Below, piece after piece: positions 44,943-54,659 of a stretch of DNA of 64,000 nucleotides. Source of the stretch: Micromonospora terminaliae (GTDB lineage Bacteria > Actinomycetota > Actinomycetes > Mycobacteriales > Micromonosporaceae). The stretch lies in NCBI RefSeq assembly GCF_009671205.1, contig NZ_CP045309.1, positions 310,001-374,000 on the forward strand, read 5' to 3'. How positions within the stretch are numbered: the stretch's first letter is position 1; each line of letters opens with the position of its first letter. The notes under the pieces are model-generated. The model worked only from the letters and a program-made list of their open reading frames with translations, had not been told where the DNA came from and made no database searches. A program made the position numbers and the translations under genes.

Positions 44943-47390
44943 ATGGCGGGCCGTACCTCTCAGGCGAGCCGGCGGCGCGGCGCGTCGCCGCGCGGGACCA
45001 CGAACAGTCGCGCCCGCCAGCCGGCCAAGAAGGCCACCCGGGCGGCGCCCCGGCGGCGCCCGGCGCGCGGGCCGAGCCCGGCCGCGTTCGTGGGCCGGGC
45101 GGTGGGTGCGCTGTGGATGGGGCTGGCGCACAGTGTGGGCTGGGCGTTCCGGGCCGCCGGTCGGCAGGCCGCCACCACCCGCCAGCTGGACCCGGAGCAC
45201 CGTCGCGACGGCGCCGGGCTGCTCCTGTTCGGCCTGGCCATCCTCAGCGCCGTGGGCATCTGGTCCGGCGGCGCGGGGCCGGTGGGCCGGCACCTCGCGG
45301 ACACCGCCCGCCTCTTCGTCGGCGCGATCGCCATCGTGGTGCCGGTGCTGCTCATGGTGGGCGCCTGGCGGCTCATGCGCACCCCGGCCGATCCCGAGCA
45401 CCGGGGGCGCGGCCTGGTCGGCTGGGGCTCGATGCTGCTGGCCACGGCGGCCATGCTGCACATCGGACAGGACCCGGTCGACGAGGTCCAGCGCGACTAC
45501 GCGGGCGGCCTGCTGGGCGCCGGGGTGGGTAACCTGCTCAAGTCGGCGGTCACGGCCTGGGTGGCCATGCCGCTGCTGCTCCTGCTGCTGGTCTTCGGGC
45601 TGCTGGTGATCACCGCGACCCCGATCAACAAGATCCCGGAACGGCTCGGGCTGCGCGCCGGCCTGGTCCCCCCGCCCGACGCGGAGGAGGAGACCCAGGC
45701 GGAGGCGGCGGCGAAGCCGGCCCGCAAGCGGCCGGCCAAGCGCCTCCCGCCGCCGCTGGACCCGCTGGACCCGGACGACGAGCTCGACGGCGTCGACCTG
45801 CAGGACACCCTGGTGCTGCCGCGCAAGAAGGTGCCGGCCAGCCGCAAGCCGGTCGAGCCCCCGGAGCACTCGCCGCTGCCCACCCGCGCCGAGCAGCTCG
45901 CGCTCACCGGGCTGGCCGGCGACTACACCCTGCCGCCGGCCAACATGCTGGGCAGCGGTGCCGCCCCGAAGACCCGGAGCAAGGCCAACGACGAGGTGAT
46001 CGCCGCGCTGACCGGCGTCTTCGAGCAGTTCGACGTGGACGCCGCGGTCACCGGCTTCACCCGCGGCCCGACCGTCACGCGCTACGAGGTCGAGCTGGGG
46101 CCGGGCGTCAAGGTCGAGCGCATCACCCAGCTCTCCCGCAACATCGCGTACGCCGTGAAGTCGCCGGACGTGCGGATCCTCAGCCCGATCCCGGGCAAGA
46201 GCGCGGTGGGTGTGGAGATCCCGAACACCGACCCGGAGAACGTGGCGCTCGGCGACGTGCTGCGGTCGCGGGCCGCCACCAGCGACCACCACCCCATGGT
46301 CGTGGCGCTCGGCAAGGACATCGAGGGCGGCTACGTGGTGGCCAACCTGGCCAAGATGCCGCACATCCTCATCGCGGGCGCGACCGGCGCGGGCAAGTCG
46401 TCCTGCCTGAACTCGCTGCTCGTGTCCATCCTGACCCGGGCCACCCCGGACGAGGTGCGGCTGCTGCTCATCGACCCGAAGCGGGTCGAGATGACCGGGT
46501 ACGAGGGCATCCCGCACCTGGTCACCCCGATCGTGACCAACCCGAAGAAGGCGGCCGACTCGCTGGAGTGGGTCGTCCGCGAGATGGACATGCGCTACGA
46601 CGACCTCGCCGCCAACGGGGTCCGGCACATCGACGACTTCAACCGCAAGGTGCGCAACGGCGAGATCAAGGCGCCGCCGGGCAGCGAGCGGGAGATGCGG
46701 CCCTACCCGTACCTGCTGGTGATCGTGGACGAGCTGGCCGACCTCATGATGGTCGCGCCGCGCGACGTGGAGGACTCGGTCGTCCGGATCACCCAGCTGG
46801 CCCGCGCCGCCGGCATCCACCTGGTGCTGGCCACCCAGCGCCCCTCGGTCGACGTGGTCACCGGCCTGATCAAGGCGAACGTGCCGTCCCGGCTGGCCTT
46901 CGCCACCTCCTCCCTGGCCGACTCCCGGGTCATCCTCGACCAGCCCGGCGCCGAGAAGCTGCTCGGCCGCGGCGACGGGCTGTTCCTGCCGATGGGCGCG
47001 TCGAAGCCGGTCCGCATCCAGGGCGCCTGGGTGACCGAACGCGAGATCCACGACGTGGTGAAGTTCTGCAAGGACCAGCGCGAGCCGGACTTCCGTCCGG
47101 ACGTGCTCGCCCCCGCGCAGGACAGCAAGAAGAAGATCGACGAGGACATCGGCGACGACCTGGACCTGCTGGTGCAGGCGGTGGAGCTGGTGGTGACCTC
47201 GCAGTTCGGTTCCACCTCGATGCTCCAGCGCAAGCTGCGGGTCGGCTTCGCCAAGGCGGGCCGCCTCATGGACCTCATGGAGACCCGCGGTGTCGTCGGC
47301 CCGTCCGAGGGGTCCAAGGCCCGCGACGTGCTGGTCAAGCCGGACGAGCTGGAGGAGGTCCTGGTCGGCCTGCGCGGCGGCGAGGAATAG
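44943..47390 (+). CDS. ftsK: DNA translocase FtsK/SpoIIIE
   Basis: FtsK pumps DNA at the division septum and activates chromosome dimer resolution. The 815-residue protein has a basic N terminus, four transmembrane segments (about 91-225), a short acidic/Pro linker, and the alpha-beta motor (Walker A GATGAGKS at 479-486, Walker B LVIVDELADLMM). A C-terminal gamma winged helix recognises polar DNA signals (SQFGSTSMLQRKLRVGFAKA). The TACGGT box 6 nt before ATG 44943 indicates a leaderless mRNA. Confidence 0.96.
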   Translation: MAGRTSQASRRRGASPRGTTNSRARQPAKKATRAAPRRRPARGPSPAAFVGRAVGALWMGLAHSVGWAFRAAGRQAATTRQLDPEHRRDGAGLLLFGLAILSAVGIWSGGAGPVGRHLADTARLFVGAIAIVVPVLLMVGAWRLMRTPADPEHRGRGLVGWGSMLLATAAMLHIGQDPVDEVQRDYAGGLLGAGVGNLLKSAVTAWVAMPLLLLLLVFGLLVITATPINKIPERLGLRAGLVPPPDAEEETQAEAAAKPARKRPAKRLPPPLDPLDPDDELDGVDLQDTLVLPRKKVPASRKPVEPPEHSPLPTRAEQLALTGLAGDYTLPPANMLGSGAAPKTRSKANDEVIAALTGVFEQFDVDAAVTGFTRGPTVTRYEVELGPGVKVERITQLSRNIAYAVKSPDVRILSPIPGKSAVGVEIPNTDPENVALGDVLRSRAATSDHHPMVVALGKDIEGGYVVANLAKMPHILIAGATGAGKSSCLNSLLVSILTRATPDEVRLLLIDPKRVEMTGYEGIPHLVTPIVTNPKKAADSLEWVVREMDMRYDDLAANGVRHIDDFNRKVRNGEIKAPPGSEREMRPYPYLLVIVDELADLMMVAPRDVEDSVVRITQLARAAGIHLVLATQRPSVDVVTGLIKANVPSRLAFATSSLADSRVILDQPGAEKLLGRGDGLFLPMGASKPVRIQGAWVTEREIHDVVKFCKDQREPDFRPDVLAPAQDSKKKIDEDIGDDLDLLVQAVELVVTSQFGSTSMLQRKLRVGFAKAGRLMDLMETRGVVGPSEGSKARDVLVKPDELEEVLVGLRGGEE

Positions 47391-47402
47391 GCCTGCACCA
47401 CG

Positions 47403-47437
47403 ACGAGGGCCCCGCCGGGATCCGGCGGGGCCCTCGT
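47403..47437. terminator. ftsK terminator
   Basis: A perfect 16-bp stem (ACGAGGGCCCCGCCGG, loop GAT) begins 12 bp after the ftsK stop and 16 bp before the end of the convergent small membrane gene; it can serve both. Confidence 0.8.
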
Positions 47438-47453
47438 GGCGCTGGTGGCGCGG

Positions 47454-47693
47454 TCAGGAATTCAGGATCGCCGCGGCGATCACCATGCCGAGAACGGCGC
47501 CGACGACGCTCGCCACGGCGGCGTACCAGCCGAGGGGCTTGTCGCCGAGCACCGCGCCGACGATGCCGAGGATCAGCCCGACGATGCCGAGGAACGGCAC
47601 GAAGATGGCGATGACGGCGAAGACGAAACCGAGAATCGTGCAGATCCGGGCGGCGTTGCTGCGGGGTCGGGTGCTGGCGGGCATGTCGGCCAT
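47454..47693 (-). CDS. small two-helix membrane protein (DUF4190-like)
   Basis: A 79-residue protein with two hydrophobic helices (ICTILGFVFAVIAIFVPFLG, then VASVVGAVLGMVIAAAIL) and the short LGIVGAVLGDKPLG loop seen in DUF4190-like proteins. ATG 47693 is chosen for GGAGGACATC just upstream. Function is unknown. It is convergent with ftsK and co-oriented with the SugE gene. Confidence 0.75.
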   Translation of the reverse strand: MADMPASTRPRSNAARICTILGFVFAVIAIFVPFLGIVGLILGIVGAVLGDKPLGWYAAVASVVGAVLGMVIAAAILNS

Positions 47694-47784
47694 GATGTCC
47701 TCCGTCGGTGGGTTTCCTCTCGGGTGAAGCGGAGAGGAGATACCCCGGGCGGCACGCCGTCCAAACGGGACGCCGGCGGGTCGC

Positions 47785-48099
47785 TCAGTGGAAGAGCTTG
47801 AGACCGACCACGCCGGCCACCACCAGCAACAGGCTGGCGATCCGGGGCAGGTTGGCCGACTCACCCAGCGCCAGCATGCCGATCAGGGCCGTGCCGACCG
47901 CACCGATGCCGACCCACACCGCGTAGCCGGTGCCGACCGGGATGTCGCGCAGCGCGTACGCGAGGCCGGCCATGCTCGCCACCAGCGCGACGACGAAGAC
48001 CAGGGAGGGGAGTGGGCGGGTGAAGCCGGCGCTGCGATCGAGGGCGATCGCCCACGCGGTTTCCAGCAGTCCGGAGAGCACCAGCACGAGCCAGGCCAT
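47785..48099 (-). CDS. SMR-family guanidinium exporter (Gdx/SugE)
   Basis: A 104-residue four-helix small multidrug resistance protein with the essential membrane glutamate in SGLLETAWAIALD. Features of the SugE/Gdx branch are RDIPVGTGYAVWVGIGAVGTA and ALGESANLPRIASL. Gdx proteins export guanidinium in exchange for protons. A guanidine-III riboswitch lies 57 nt upstream on the same strand, which independently supports the function. GAGGTGA precedes ATG 48099. Confidence 0.93.
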   Translation of the reverse strand: MAWLVLVLSGLLETAWAIALDRSAGFTRPLPSLVFVVALVASMAGLAYALRDIPVGTGYAVWVGIGAVGTALIGMLALGESANLPRIASLLLVVAGVVGLKLFH

Positions 48100-48156
48100 G
48101 GGTCACCTCTGAGCGGGACGGGCCCGGCCACCGGGGCCGGGACGGGCGGTCACACG

Positions 48157-48197
48157 GGGCGTCTTGGCCTGACCGGGTACGCCCACCACTCGTCCGG
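48157..48197 (-). ncRNA. guanidine-III (ykkC-III) riboswitch
   Basis: On the minus strand the sequence reads CCGGACGAG, TGGT, GGGCGT, ACCCGGTCAGG, CCAAG, ACGCCC. This matches the remembered guanidine-III consensus: CCGGACGAG, a variable stem strand, GTACCCGGTCAGG, (A)CAAGACG. CCGG pairs with the later CCGG (P1), and GGGCGT pairs with ACGCCC as the pseudoknot stem. It ends 57 nt before the Gdx/SugE start codon, so guanidine would switch on its exporter. The short hairpin (GGCCCCGG region) and Shine-Dalgarno downstream are the likely expression platform. Confidence 0.85.
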
Positions 48198-48221
48198 GGC
48201 GGCACGGGGCCGCCGGATCCG

Positions 48222-48227
48222 ACGCTA
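48222..48227 (-). promoter_or_regulatory. -10 box (TAGCGT) for the riboswitch-gdx transcript
   Basis: On the minus strand TAGCGT lies 24 nt upstream of the riboswitch core, leaving room for a start site just before it. No good -35 hexamer is evident. Confidence 0.4.
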
Positions 48228-48304
48228 GCACCGCCGGGGCCGGCGGTCCGCTGCGGTGACAAACCCCACCATCGCTGGAGTTAACGCGAACTTCAGGTTG
48301 CAGG

Positions 48305-49237
48305 ATGGTCGGCATGACCGTGCTCTTCTCCGACGAGGACGTCGCCGCCGCCCTGGACGCCCCGCTCACCGTCGCCGCCATGCGGGACGCGCTGCTGGCC
48401 GCGTACGAGGGTCGGCTCATCGCCCCGCCCCGGGCGTCCGCCCCGCTCGGCGGCGGCCGGATGGTGCTCACGGCCGGGCACCTCACCGGCGAGTGGTACG
48501 GCTTCCGCTCGTACGACACGTTCGGGCATCCGGAGAGCGGGCAGCTCGTGGTGCTGCACGACGCCGGCACCGGAGCGGTACGCGCCATCGCGGTCGGCGA
48601 GGAGCTGGGCTCGCGGCGCACCGGGGGGCTCGGCGGGGTGGCCGTGGACGCCCTCGCCCGCCCCGACGCGGCCACCCTCGGCGTGGTGGGCTCCGGCCGC
48701 CAGGCGTGGACCCAGGTCTGGGCCGCCGCCGCGGTCCGGCCGCTGCGCGAGGTGACCGTGCACAGCCGCTCGGCGGCCCGGCGCGAGGCGTTCGCCGCCC
48801 GGGTCCGCGCCGAACTGGGCGTGCCGGCCCGCGCGGTCGACTCGGCCGCCGCGGCGGTGCGCGACCGGGACCTCGTGGTGCTCGCCACCACCAGCACCTG
48901 CCCGGTGCTGGACGCCGCCGACCTGGCCCCCGGCACCCACGTGAACACGGTCGGCTTCAAGCAGGTCGACCGGCACGAGTTCGGGCCCGACCTGCTGGAC
49001 GCCGCCGACCTGCTGGTCACCGACTCGCCCGCGCAGGCGGCCGCGTACGCCCCGCCGATGCTCGCCGCCGTCGACCCGTACGCCGACCGGCTGCGCGACC
49101 TGGGCGCGGTGCTGGCCGGTGCGGTCCCGGGCCGGACCGGCGCGGACCAGATCTCGGTCTTCTGCTCCACCGGCCTGGCCGGCACCGAGGTCTTCCTCCT
49201 CGACCGGCTGGCCCGGGTCGGCGCGGCCGCCCACTGA
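48305..49237 (+). CDS. ornithine cyclodeaminase/mu-crystallin family protein
   Basis: A 310-residue NAD(P)-binding protein of the ornithine cyclodeaminase/mu-crystallin family, whose members deaminate ornithine or reduce cyclic ketimines or pyrroline carboxylates. The Rossmann motif is [17 protein letters not shown], with [15 protein letters not shown] and [18 protein letters not shown]. Substrate residues of true ornithine cyclodeaminase are not clearly conserved, so activity is uncertain. ATG 48305 is used; 48314 is an alternative. It diverges from the guanidine-III/gdx transcript. Confidence 0.85.
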   Translation: MVGMTVLFSDEDVAAALDAPLTVAAMRDALLAAYEGRLIAPPRASAPLGGGRMVLTAGHLTGEWYGFRSYDTFGHPESGQLVVLHDAGTGAVRAIAVGEELGSRRTGGLGGVAVDALARPDAATLGVVGSGRQAWTQVWAAAAVRPLREVTVHSRSAARREAFAARVRAELGVPARAVDSAAAAVRDRDLVVLATTSTCPVLDAADLAPGTHVNTVGFKQVDRHEFGPDLLDAADLLVTDSPAQAAAYAPPMLAAVDPYADRLRDLGAVLAGAVPGRTGADQISVFCSTGLAGTEVFLLDRLARVGAAAH

Positions 49238-49304
49238 CCCGCGGCTCGGTGTGAGCCGGCCGATGCCCGCGGCCCGCCGTCGTGGGGTTCCCGCCGCGGC
49301 CCGG

Positions 49305-49310
49305 TACCCT
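49305..49310 (+). promoter_or_regulatory. -10 box (TACCCT) for rimO
   Basis: TACCCT ends 6 nt before GTG 49317, as in the other leaderless-type starts, and argues against ATG 49314. Confidence 0.4.
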
Positions 49311-49316
49311 CGGATG

Positions 49317-50813
49317 GTGTCTGCCACCTCCCCTTCTTCTTCTGACGGCCGTCGCGTCGCCCTGCTGACCCTGGGTTGCGCCCGCAACGAGGTCGACTCG
49401 GAGGAGTTGGCCGCCCGGCTGCACGCCGACGGCTGGCAGGTGACCACCGACGGCGAGGGCGCCGACGTGGTGGTCGTGAACACCTGCGGCTTCGTGGAGA
49501 AGGCCAAGCAGGACTCGATCCAGACGCTGCTGGCCGCCGCCGACACCGGCGCCAAGGTGGTCGCCGCCGGTTGCATGGCCGAGCGCTACGGCCGCGAGCT
49601 GGCCGACAGCCTCCCCGAGGCGCAGGCGGTCCTCAGCTTCGACGACTACCCCGACATCGCGGCCCGGCTGGACGCCGTGGTGGCCGGCGAGGCGCTGGGC
49701 GCGCACACCCCGCGCGACCGGCGCGAGCTGCTGCCGCTCACCCCGGTCAAGCGCCGGGAGGCGGCGGTGTCGCTGCCCGGTCACGGCACCCCGACCCGGG
49801 TTGCCGCCGAGGCCGACGAGCACACCCCGGCGCACCTGCGGCAGGTGCTGCGGCACCGGCTCGACACCGGCCCGGTGGCCTCGCTGAAGCTGGCCAGCGG
49901 CTGCGACCGGCGCTGCGCGTTCTGCGCCATCCCGGCCTTCCGCGGGGCGTTCGTCTCGCGTACCCCGGACGAGCTGCTCGCCGAGGCGGAGTGGCTGGCC
50001 AAGACCGGCGTCCGCGAGCTGGTGCTGGTCAGCGAGAACTCCACCTCGTACGGCAAGGACCTGGGCGACCCGCGGGCGCTGGAGAAGCTGCTGCCGCAGC
50101 TCGCCGCGATCGACGGCATCGTGCGCGTACGGGCCAGCTACCTCCAGCCCGCCGAGACCCGGCCCGGCCTGGTCGAGGTGATCGCCACGACGCCGGGCGT
50201 GGCCGCGTACTTCGACCTGTCGTTCCAGCACTCCAGCGAGCCGGTGCTGCGCCGGATGCGCCGGTTCGGCTCGACCGACCGGTTCCTGGAGCTGCTCGCC
50301 TCCGCCCGTGAGCTGGCCCCGGAGGCGGGCGCGCGGAGCAACTTCATCGTCGGCTTCCCCGGCGAGACCCGGCAGGACGTGGCCGAGCTGACCCGCTTCC
50401 TCACCGAGGCGCGCCTCGACGCGATCGGCGTGTTCGACTACAGCGACGAGGACGGCACCGAGGCCGCCGGCCTGCCCGGCAAGGTCTCCGCCGCGACGAT
50501 CAAGCGGCGCTACGACCGGCTCGCCGCGCTCGCCGACGAGCTGTGCTCGCAGCGGGCCGAGGAGCGGCTCGGCTCGACCGTGGAGGTGCTGGTCGACTCG
50601 GTGGCCGACGGCGTGGTCGAGGGCCGGGCCGCCCACCAGGCGCCCGAGGTCGACGGCTCCACCACGCTGGTCGCCCCGCAGGGCGGCGGGGTGGACCTGG
50701 CCGCGCTGCGCCCCGGCGACCTGGTCCGCGCCACGGTCACCGCGACCGAGGGAGTCGACCTGGTCGCCGTACCGGATGAGATGATCTCGGCGGCGCCCGG
50801 CGCGGCACGGTGA
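49317..50813 (+). CDS. rimO: ribosomal protein S12 methylthiotransferase RimO
   Basis: RimO is a radical-SAM enzyme that methylthiolates an aspartate of ribosomal protein S12. The 498-residue protein has the N-terminal UPF0004 domain with cysteines ([39 protein letters not shown]) and the radical-SAM cluster CDRRCAFC (196-203). The C-terminal TRAM domain ([20 protein letters not shown]) is complete. The start is GTG 49317. The stop overlaps pgsA (GTGA). Confidence 0.96.
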   Translation: MSATSPSSSDGRRVALLTLGCARNEVDSEELAARLHADGWQVTTDGEGADVVVVNTCGFVEKAKQDSIQTLLAAADTGAKVVAAGCMAERYGRELADSLPEAQAVLSFDDYPDIAARLDAVVAGEALGAHTPRDRRELLPLTPVKRREAAVSLPGHGTPTRVAAEADEHTPAHLRQVLRHRLDTGPVASLKLASGCDRRCAFCAIPAFRGAFVSRTPDELLAEAEWLAKTGVRELVLVSENSTSYGKDLGDPRALEKLLPQLAAIDGIVRVRASYLQPAETRPGLVEVIATTPGVAAYFDLSFQHSSEPVLRRMRRFGSTDRFLELLASARELAPEAGARSNFIVGFPGETRQDVAELTRFLTEARLDAIGVFDYSDEDGTEAAGLPGKVSAATIKRRYDRLAALADELCSQRAEERLGSTVEVLVDSVADGVVEGRAAHQAPEVDGSTTLVAPQGGGVDLAALRPGDLVRATVTATEGVDLVAVPDEMISAAPGAAR

Positions 50814-51442
50814 CGGCGGGCCCGGACGGAACGGGGAAGCCACGTGGGGCGGTGCCGGACATGACCGGAGCGGAGTCGACGGTGGCGGCGCCGGTACCCC
50901 TGTTCAACGCCGCGAACGTGCTGACCGCGGTGCGGCTGGTGCTGGTACCGGTCTTCGCGGTCACGGTGGTCGCCTCGGCCATGAGCCACTCCGGCTGGCG
51001 GATGGCGGCCTGCATGATCTTCGTGGTCGCCTCGGCGACCGACCTCGTCGACGGCTGGATCGCGCGCCGGTTCGGCCTGGTCACCTCGCTGGGCAAGGTG
51101 GCCGACCCGATCGCCGACAAGGCCCTCACCGGTGCCGCACTGGTGCTGCTCTCCTGGTACGACCGGCTGCCCTGGTGGGTGACCGTGGTGATTCTCGCCC
51201 GTGAGCTGGGCATCACGGCGCTGCGGTTCTGGGTGATCCGGCACGGCGTCATCGCGGCCAGCCGGGGCGGCAAGGTCAAGACGGCGCTCCAGATCCTGGC
51301 CATCACCTGGTACCTCTGGCCGATGCCCGACGCCCTGGCCCCCGTCGGCCCCTGGATCATGGGCGCGGCCGTGGTGGTCACCGTGGTCACCGGTTTCGAC
51401 TACATCGCCCAGGCGCTGCGCCTGCGCCGCCCGACCCGCTGA
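50810..51442 (+). CDS. pgsA: CDP-diacylglycerol-glycerol-3-phosphate phosphatidyltransferase
   Basis: PgsA makes phosphatidylglycerophosphate, the first step to phosphatidylglycerol and cardiolipin. The 210-residue membrane protein has the CDP-alcohol phosphatidyltransferase signature D-x2-D-G-x2-A-R-x8-G-x3-D-x3-D in [20 protein letters not shown] followed by ADPIAD. The N-terminal about 25 residues are a polar extension before the first helix. GTG 50810 is coupled to rimO. The pgsA-cinA-clgR order is standard for actinobacteria. Confidence 0.94.
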   Translation: MTAGPDGTGKPRGAVPDMTGAESTVAAPVPLFNAANVLTAVRLVLVPVFAVTVVASAMSHSGWRMAACMIFVVASATDLVDGWIARRFGLVTSLGKVADPIADKALTGAALVLLSWYDRLPWWVTVVILARELGITALRFWVIRHGVIAASRGGKVKTALQILAITWYLWPMPDALAPVGPWIMGAAVVVTVVTGFDYIAQALRLRRPTR

Positions 51443-51536
51443 CCCCGGGCGGCGCGTCGGGGGCGACAAACCCCATGATCGGCCGATCCGTGCGCAGGAT
51501 GAGTAGGTCGCGGCGGGGCGGGAAGAGAGGGCGGGC

Positions 51537-52109
51537 ATGGGAACGGATGCGAAGCACGAGCGGACCGCCGGCAGTCCGGCGGCCTCCGTCGTGCACAGCC
51601 TGCACGAGCGCAAGGAGACCCTGGCCACCGTCGAGTCACTGACCGGCGGGCTGCTCTCCGCCGCGATCGTGGAGATCGCCGGGGTGAGCGGGGTCTTCCG
51701 GGGCGGCCTGGTGGTCTACGCCACCGAGCTGAAGTCGGAGCTGGCCGGCGTACCCGAGGACCTGCTGGCCGAGCGCGGACCGGTCGATCCCGACGTGGCC
51801 GCCGCACTGGCCGAGGGCGGGCGGCGGCGCTGCGGCGCCGACTGGGGGCTGGCCACCACGGGCGTGGCCGGGCCCGAGCCGCAGGACGGCAAGCCGGTCG
51901 GCCTGGTCTACGTGGCGGCGGCCGGACCCGGGGGCACCGAGGTACGCGAGCTGTACCTCGACGGTGGCCGGGACCACATCCGCTCGGCCGCGGTGATCGA
52001 GGCGCTGCGCCTGCTCGCCGAGCAGATCCACGCCGCCGTCCAGGCCGACGAGGCGCGCTCGGCCGGGGAGGCGGACGACGCCGACCGGGCGGGGGCCGGC
52101 CAGCGGTGA
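51537..52109 (+). CDS. CinA C-terminal domain nicotinamide-nucleotide amidohydrolase
   Basis: A 190-residue CinA C-terminal-type protein (PncC-like), which deamidates nicotinamide mononucleotide in NAD salvage. It has [36 protein letters not shown] and [21 protein letters not shown]. The N-terminal MoCF-like domain of full CinA is absent. A polar tail ([17 protein letters not shown]) closes the protein. ATG 51537 follows GGAAGAGAGGG. Confidence 0.92.
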   Translation: MGTDAKHERTAGSPAASVVHSLHERKETLATVESLTGGLLSAAIVEIAGVSGVFRGGLVVYATELKSELAGVPEDLLAERGPVDPDVAAALAEGGRRRCGADWGLATTGVAGPEPQDGKPVGLVYVAAAGPGGTEVRELYLDGGRDHIRSAAVIEALRLLAEQIHAAVQADEARSAGEADDADRAGAGQR

Positions 52110-52372
52110 GCCGGTCCGGAGGCGGTGGATCGCTCCGCGGCGGTGGGCCGGCGCGCGACACGCCCGGCGGCGGGCAGAGCGTGCGGAGCCGCCGATCGGC
52201 CCGCGCGTCCGGTTCTGCGGGATTGGAGAGGCGGGGTGGGATGTCGTCCGGGCGGCCAACGGGTACGGTTGCGGGAAGGCTCCGGCGGACGACGCCGGCG
52301 CCGGGGCGGTCCGCCGCGCCCGGCGCGGCACGCCCGGCCGGAGATGGTGGTTCCCGTCCAGGGGGAGGTGCG

Positions 52373-52822
52373 ATGGTTCTGCTACGCCGGGTGATCGGTG
52401 ACGCACTGCGGGCGCGCCGGCAGGGGCAGCACCGCACCCTCCGCGAGGTCTCCTCCGCCGCCAACGTGAGCCTCGGTTACCTCTCCGAGATCGAGCGCGG
52501 CCACAAGGAACCCTCCAGCGAGCTGCTGGCCGCGATCTGCGACGCGCTCGGCGCCCGCCTCTCCGAGCTGCTCCGCGAGGTCAGCGACACGGTCGCCCTG
52601 GCCGAGCAGATGCCCGGGGTGCTGGTGCCGGTCACCGACGAGCCGGTCGAGCCGGCGCCGGTCGCCCCGCCGGCCGTGCGCAAGGCGACCAATCGGGGGG
52701 TCCGCCAGGTCACCTCCGACGGTTCGGTGGCCGTCCAGGTCCGCCAGGACTCGCCCCTCAAGGCCACGCTGCGCACCACCCGGGTCCGCCCCGCGGACCG
52801 CGACGTCGTCTGCGCCGCCTGA
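52373..52822 (+). CDS. clgR: XRE-family regulator ClgR
   Basis: ClgR activates clp protease genes and, in mycobacteria, the psp genes, upon envelope stress. The 149-residue protein starts [19 protein letters not shown], with the [25 protein letters not shown] and [20 protein letters not shown], diagnostic of ClgR. Residues 85-149 are a Val/Pro-rich tail including a C-terminal AA that could serve as a Clp degron, as reported for ClgR. GGGGGAGG precedes ATG 52373. pspA follows after 167 bp with its own candidate promoter. Confidence 0.92.
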   Translation: MVLLRRVIGDALRARRQGQHRTLREVSSAANVSLGYLSEIERGHKEPSSELLAAICDALGARLSELLREVSDTVALAEQMPGVLVPVTDEPVEPAPVAPPAVRKATNRGVRQVTSDGSVAVQVRQDSPLKATLRTTRVRPADRDVVCAA

Positions 52823-52862
52823 TTCCACCCGTCGCGCCGTGGTCCCCGGTGGCGGCCGCGTC

Positions 52863-52868
52863 GTAGTG
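52863..52868 (+). promoter_or_regulatory. candidate -10 (TAGTGT) for pspA
   Basis: TAGTGT in the clgR-pspA gap predicts a start near 52876 and a leader of about 115 nt. I could not identify a convincing ClgR box, so direct ClgR control remains an inference from gene order. Confidence 0.35.
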
Positions 52869-52989
52869 TTGATCAGGGTCGTACGGGGTGCCGGGCTGGC
52901 GTCCGGCTGGAACCATGGAGGCACACCGCGCGGCCCGCGGGTCGACCCCGGCCGAGGCGACGCGACGCTACTGAGGGGACAAGGCGGAG

Positions 52990-53841
52990 ATGGCGAACCC
53001 GTTCGTCAAGGGTTGGAAATACCTGATGGCGCTCTTCGGCGCGAAGATCGACGAGCACGCCGATCCGAAGGTGCAGATCCAGCAGGCCATCGAGGAGGCC
53101 CAGCGGCAGCACCAGGCGCTGGTCCAGCAGGCGGCCGCCGTGATCGGCAACCAGCGGCAGCTGGAGCTGAAGCTGTCCCGGCAGATGACCGAGGTCGAGC
53201 AGCTCCAGGCCAACGCCCGGCAGGCCCTGGTCCTGGCCGACCAGGCCCGCGGCCGCGGTGACGAGACCGAGGCGGGCCGCTACGAGCAGTCCGCGCAGTT
53301 GCTCGCCAGCCAGCTGGTCTCCGCCGAGCAGGCCATGGAGGACCTCAAGACCCTGCACGACCAGGCGCTCGGCGCGGCCGCGCAGGCCCGTAAGGCGGTC
53401 GAGAACAACTCGATGATCCTCCAGCAGAAGCTGGCCGAGCGCACCAAGCTGCTCAGCCAGCTCGAGCAGGCCAAGATGCAGGAGACCGTGGCCCGCTCGC
53501 TGGAGTCGATGTCGGCGCTCACCGCCCCCGGCACCACCCCGTCGCTCAACGAGGTCCGCGACCGGATCGAACGCCGCTACGCCGACGCCATGGGCCGGGC
53601 CGAACTGGCCGGCAACTCCGTCGAGGGCCGGATGCTGGAGATCCAGAAGGCGACCCTCGACTCGGCCGGGTCGGCGAGACTGGAGCAGATCCGGTCGAGC
53701 ATGGCCGGCGAGCAGCTCGGCGCCCGGCAGGAGCGCCCCGGGGTGGGGCAGCCGGCCGACCCGGCGGCCGCCGCCCGGCTCGACGAGATCCGGTCCACCA
53801 TGAGCCGGGAGCGGGGCACCGGGGAGAGCACCACGAGCTAG
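52990..53841 (+). CDS. pspA: phage-shock protein A homolog (PspA/IM30)
   Basis: PspA/IM30 proteins form ESCRT-III-like assemblies that protect and repair the cytoplasmic membrane. The 283-residue protein has the amphipathic N terminus ([20 protein letters not shown]) and a long coiled coil (about 25-215, [20 protein letters not shown]...). An actinobacterial C-terminal extension ([14 protein letters not shown]...) follows. ATG 52990 has GGCGGAG upstream. It sits between clgR and pspM, as in mycobacteria (the Rv2745c-Rv2743c region). Confidence 0.94.
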   Translation: MANPFVKGWKYLMALFGAKIDEHADPKVQIQQAIEEAQRQHQALVQQAAAVIGNQRQLELKLSRQMTEVEQLQANARQALVLADQARGRGDETEAGRYEQSAQLLASQLVSAEQAMEDLKTLHDQALGAAAQARKAVENNSMILQQKLAERTKLLSQLEQAKMQETVARSLESMSALTAPGTTPSLNEVRDRIERRYADAMGRAELAGNSVEGRMLEIQKATLDSAGSARLEQIRSSMAGEQLGARQERPGVGQPADPAAAARLDEIRSTMSRERGTGESTTS

Positions 53842-53857
53842 GGGACGGGGGAGACCG

Positions 53858-54637
53858 ATGGTCGACGAGCGGGCGCGGCACTTCCGCCGGCTGCGCAGGT
53901 TGCGCCGGTCCGCACGGCGCTGGAGCGTCCTGGCCGGCGGGCTGGGCGGCGCCGCCGCGGTGCTGACCCCGTACGCGGGGCTGGGCCTGCCCGACGCGGC
54001 CTGGGCCGGCGCCGCCGGCAGCGCCATCGCCGTCGCCGCCTGGCGCTGGGTCGACCTGCGCGCCCTCGCCGCCGTGCCCGCTCCGCCGGCCCTCGACCCG
54101 GCCGCGGCCGCCGCCCGGTCCCGGGCCCGGCTGGTCGCCGCGCTCGAGCGGCTGCCCGTGGGCCCCGGCGTCCTCGCCGAGGTACGCCGCGTCCGCTCCC
54201 GTCTCGCGCTGCGCGGCACCACCGCCGCCGACGCCTGGGCCCGGCTCGACCGGGCCGCGCTGACCCTGGCCGGGCTGGCCGGCCGGCTCACCGGGCTGGC
54301 CGAGCCGGCGGTCCGGGAGGCGGCCGAGGCCGACCGCTCCCTGCGCGACCTGGCCAACCGGGTGGCCGGTGTGGAACGTGCGTTGAAGCTCGCCCCCGCC
54401 GAGGCGCGCGGGTCCCTCGCCGAGGCGCACGCCACCCTCGTCGGTCAGCTGGAGAGCGGGGTGGCCGCGTACGAGCGGCTGGTGGTGGCCGCCGCCGGCT
54501 ACGTGGCCGAGGACGCCCACCCCAGCACCCAGGACCCGTCGGCCACCCGCCTCACCGAGGCCACCGACCTGCTGCACGGCGTCGCGTCCGCGCTCGCCGA
54601 ACTCCGCACCGCCCACACCCCCCTGCGCACGCCCTGA
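53858..54637 (+). CDS. envelope stress protein PspM
   Basis: A 259-residue protein in the position of the mycobacterial PspM (Rv2743c). It has a basic cytoplasmic N terminus (RHFRRLRRLRRSARRW) and two adjacent hydrophobic segments (LAGGLGGAAAVLTPYAGL; AAWAGAAGSAIAVAAW). A long Ala/Arg helical domain follows. PspM tethers PspA to the membrane in mycobacteria. A PspN homolog is not present. It ends convergent with the cupredoxin/Fn3 gene across a palindromic element. Confidence 0.82.
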   Translation: MVDERARHFRRLRRLRRSARRWSVLAGGLGGAAAVLTPYAGLGLPDAAWAGAAGSAIAVAAWRWVDLRALAAVPAPPALDPAAAAARSRARLVAALERLPVGPGVLAEVRRVRSRLALRGTTAADAWARLDRAALTLAGLAGRLTGLAEPAVREAAEADRSLRDLANRVAGVERALKLAPAEARGSLAEAHATLVGQLESGVAAYERLVVAAAGYVAEDAHPSTQDPSATRLTEATDLLHGVASALAELRTAHTPLRTP

Positions 54638-54659
54638 CCACCGCCCCGCCTTCGGCGCG

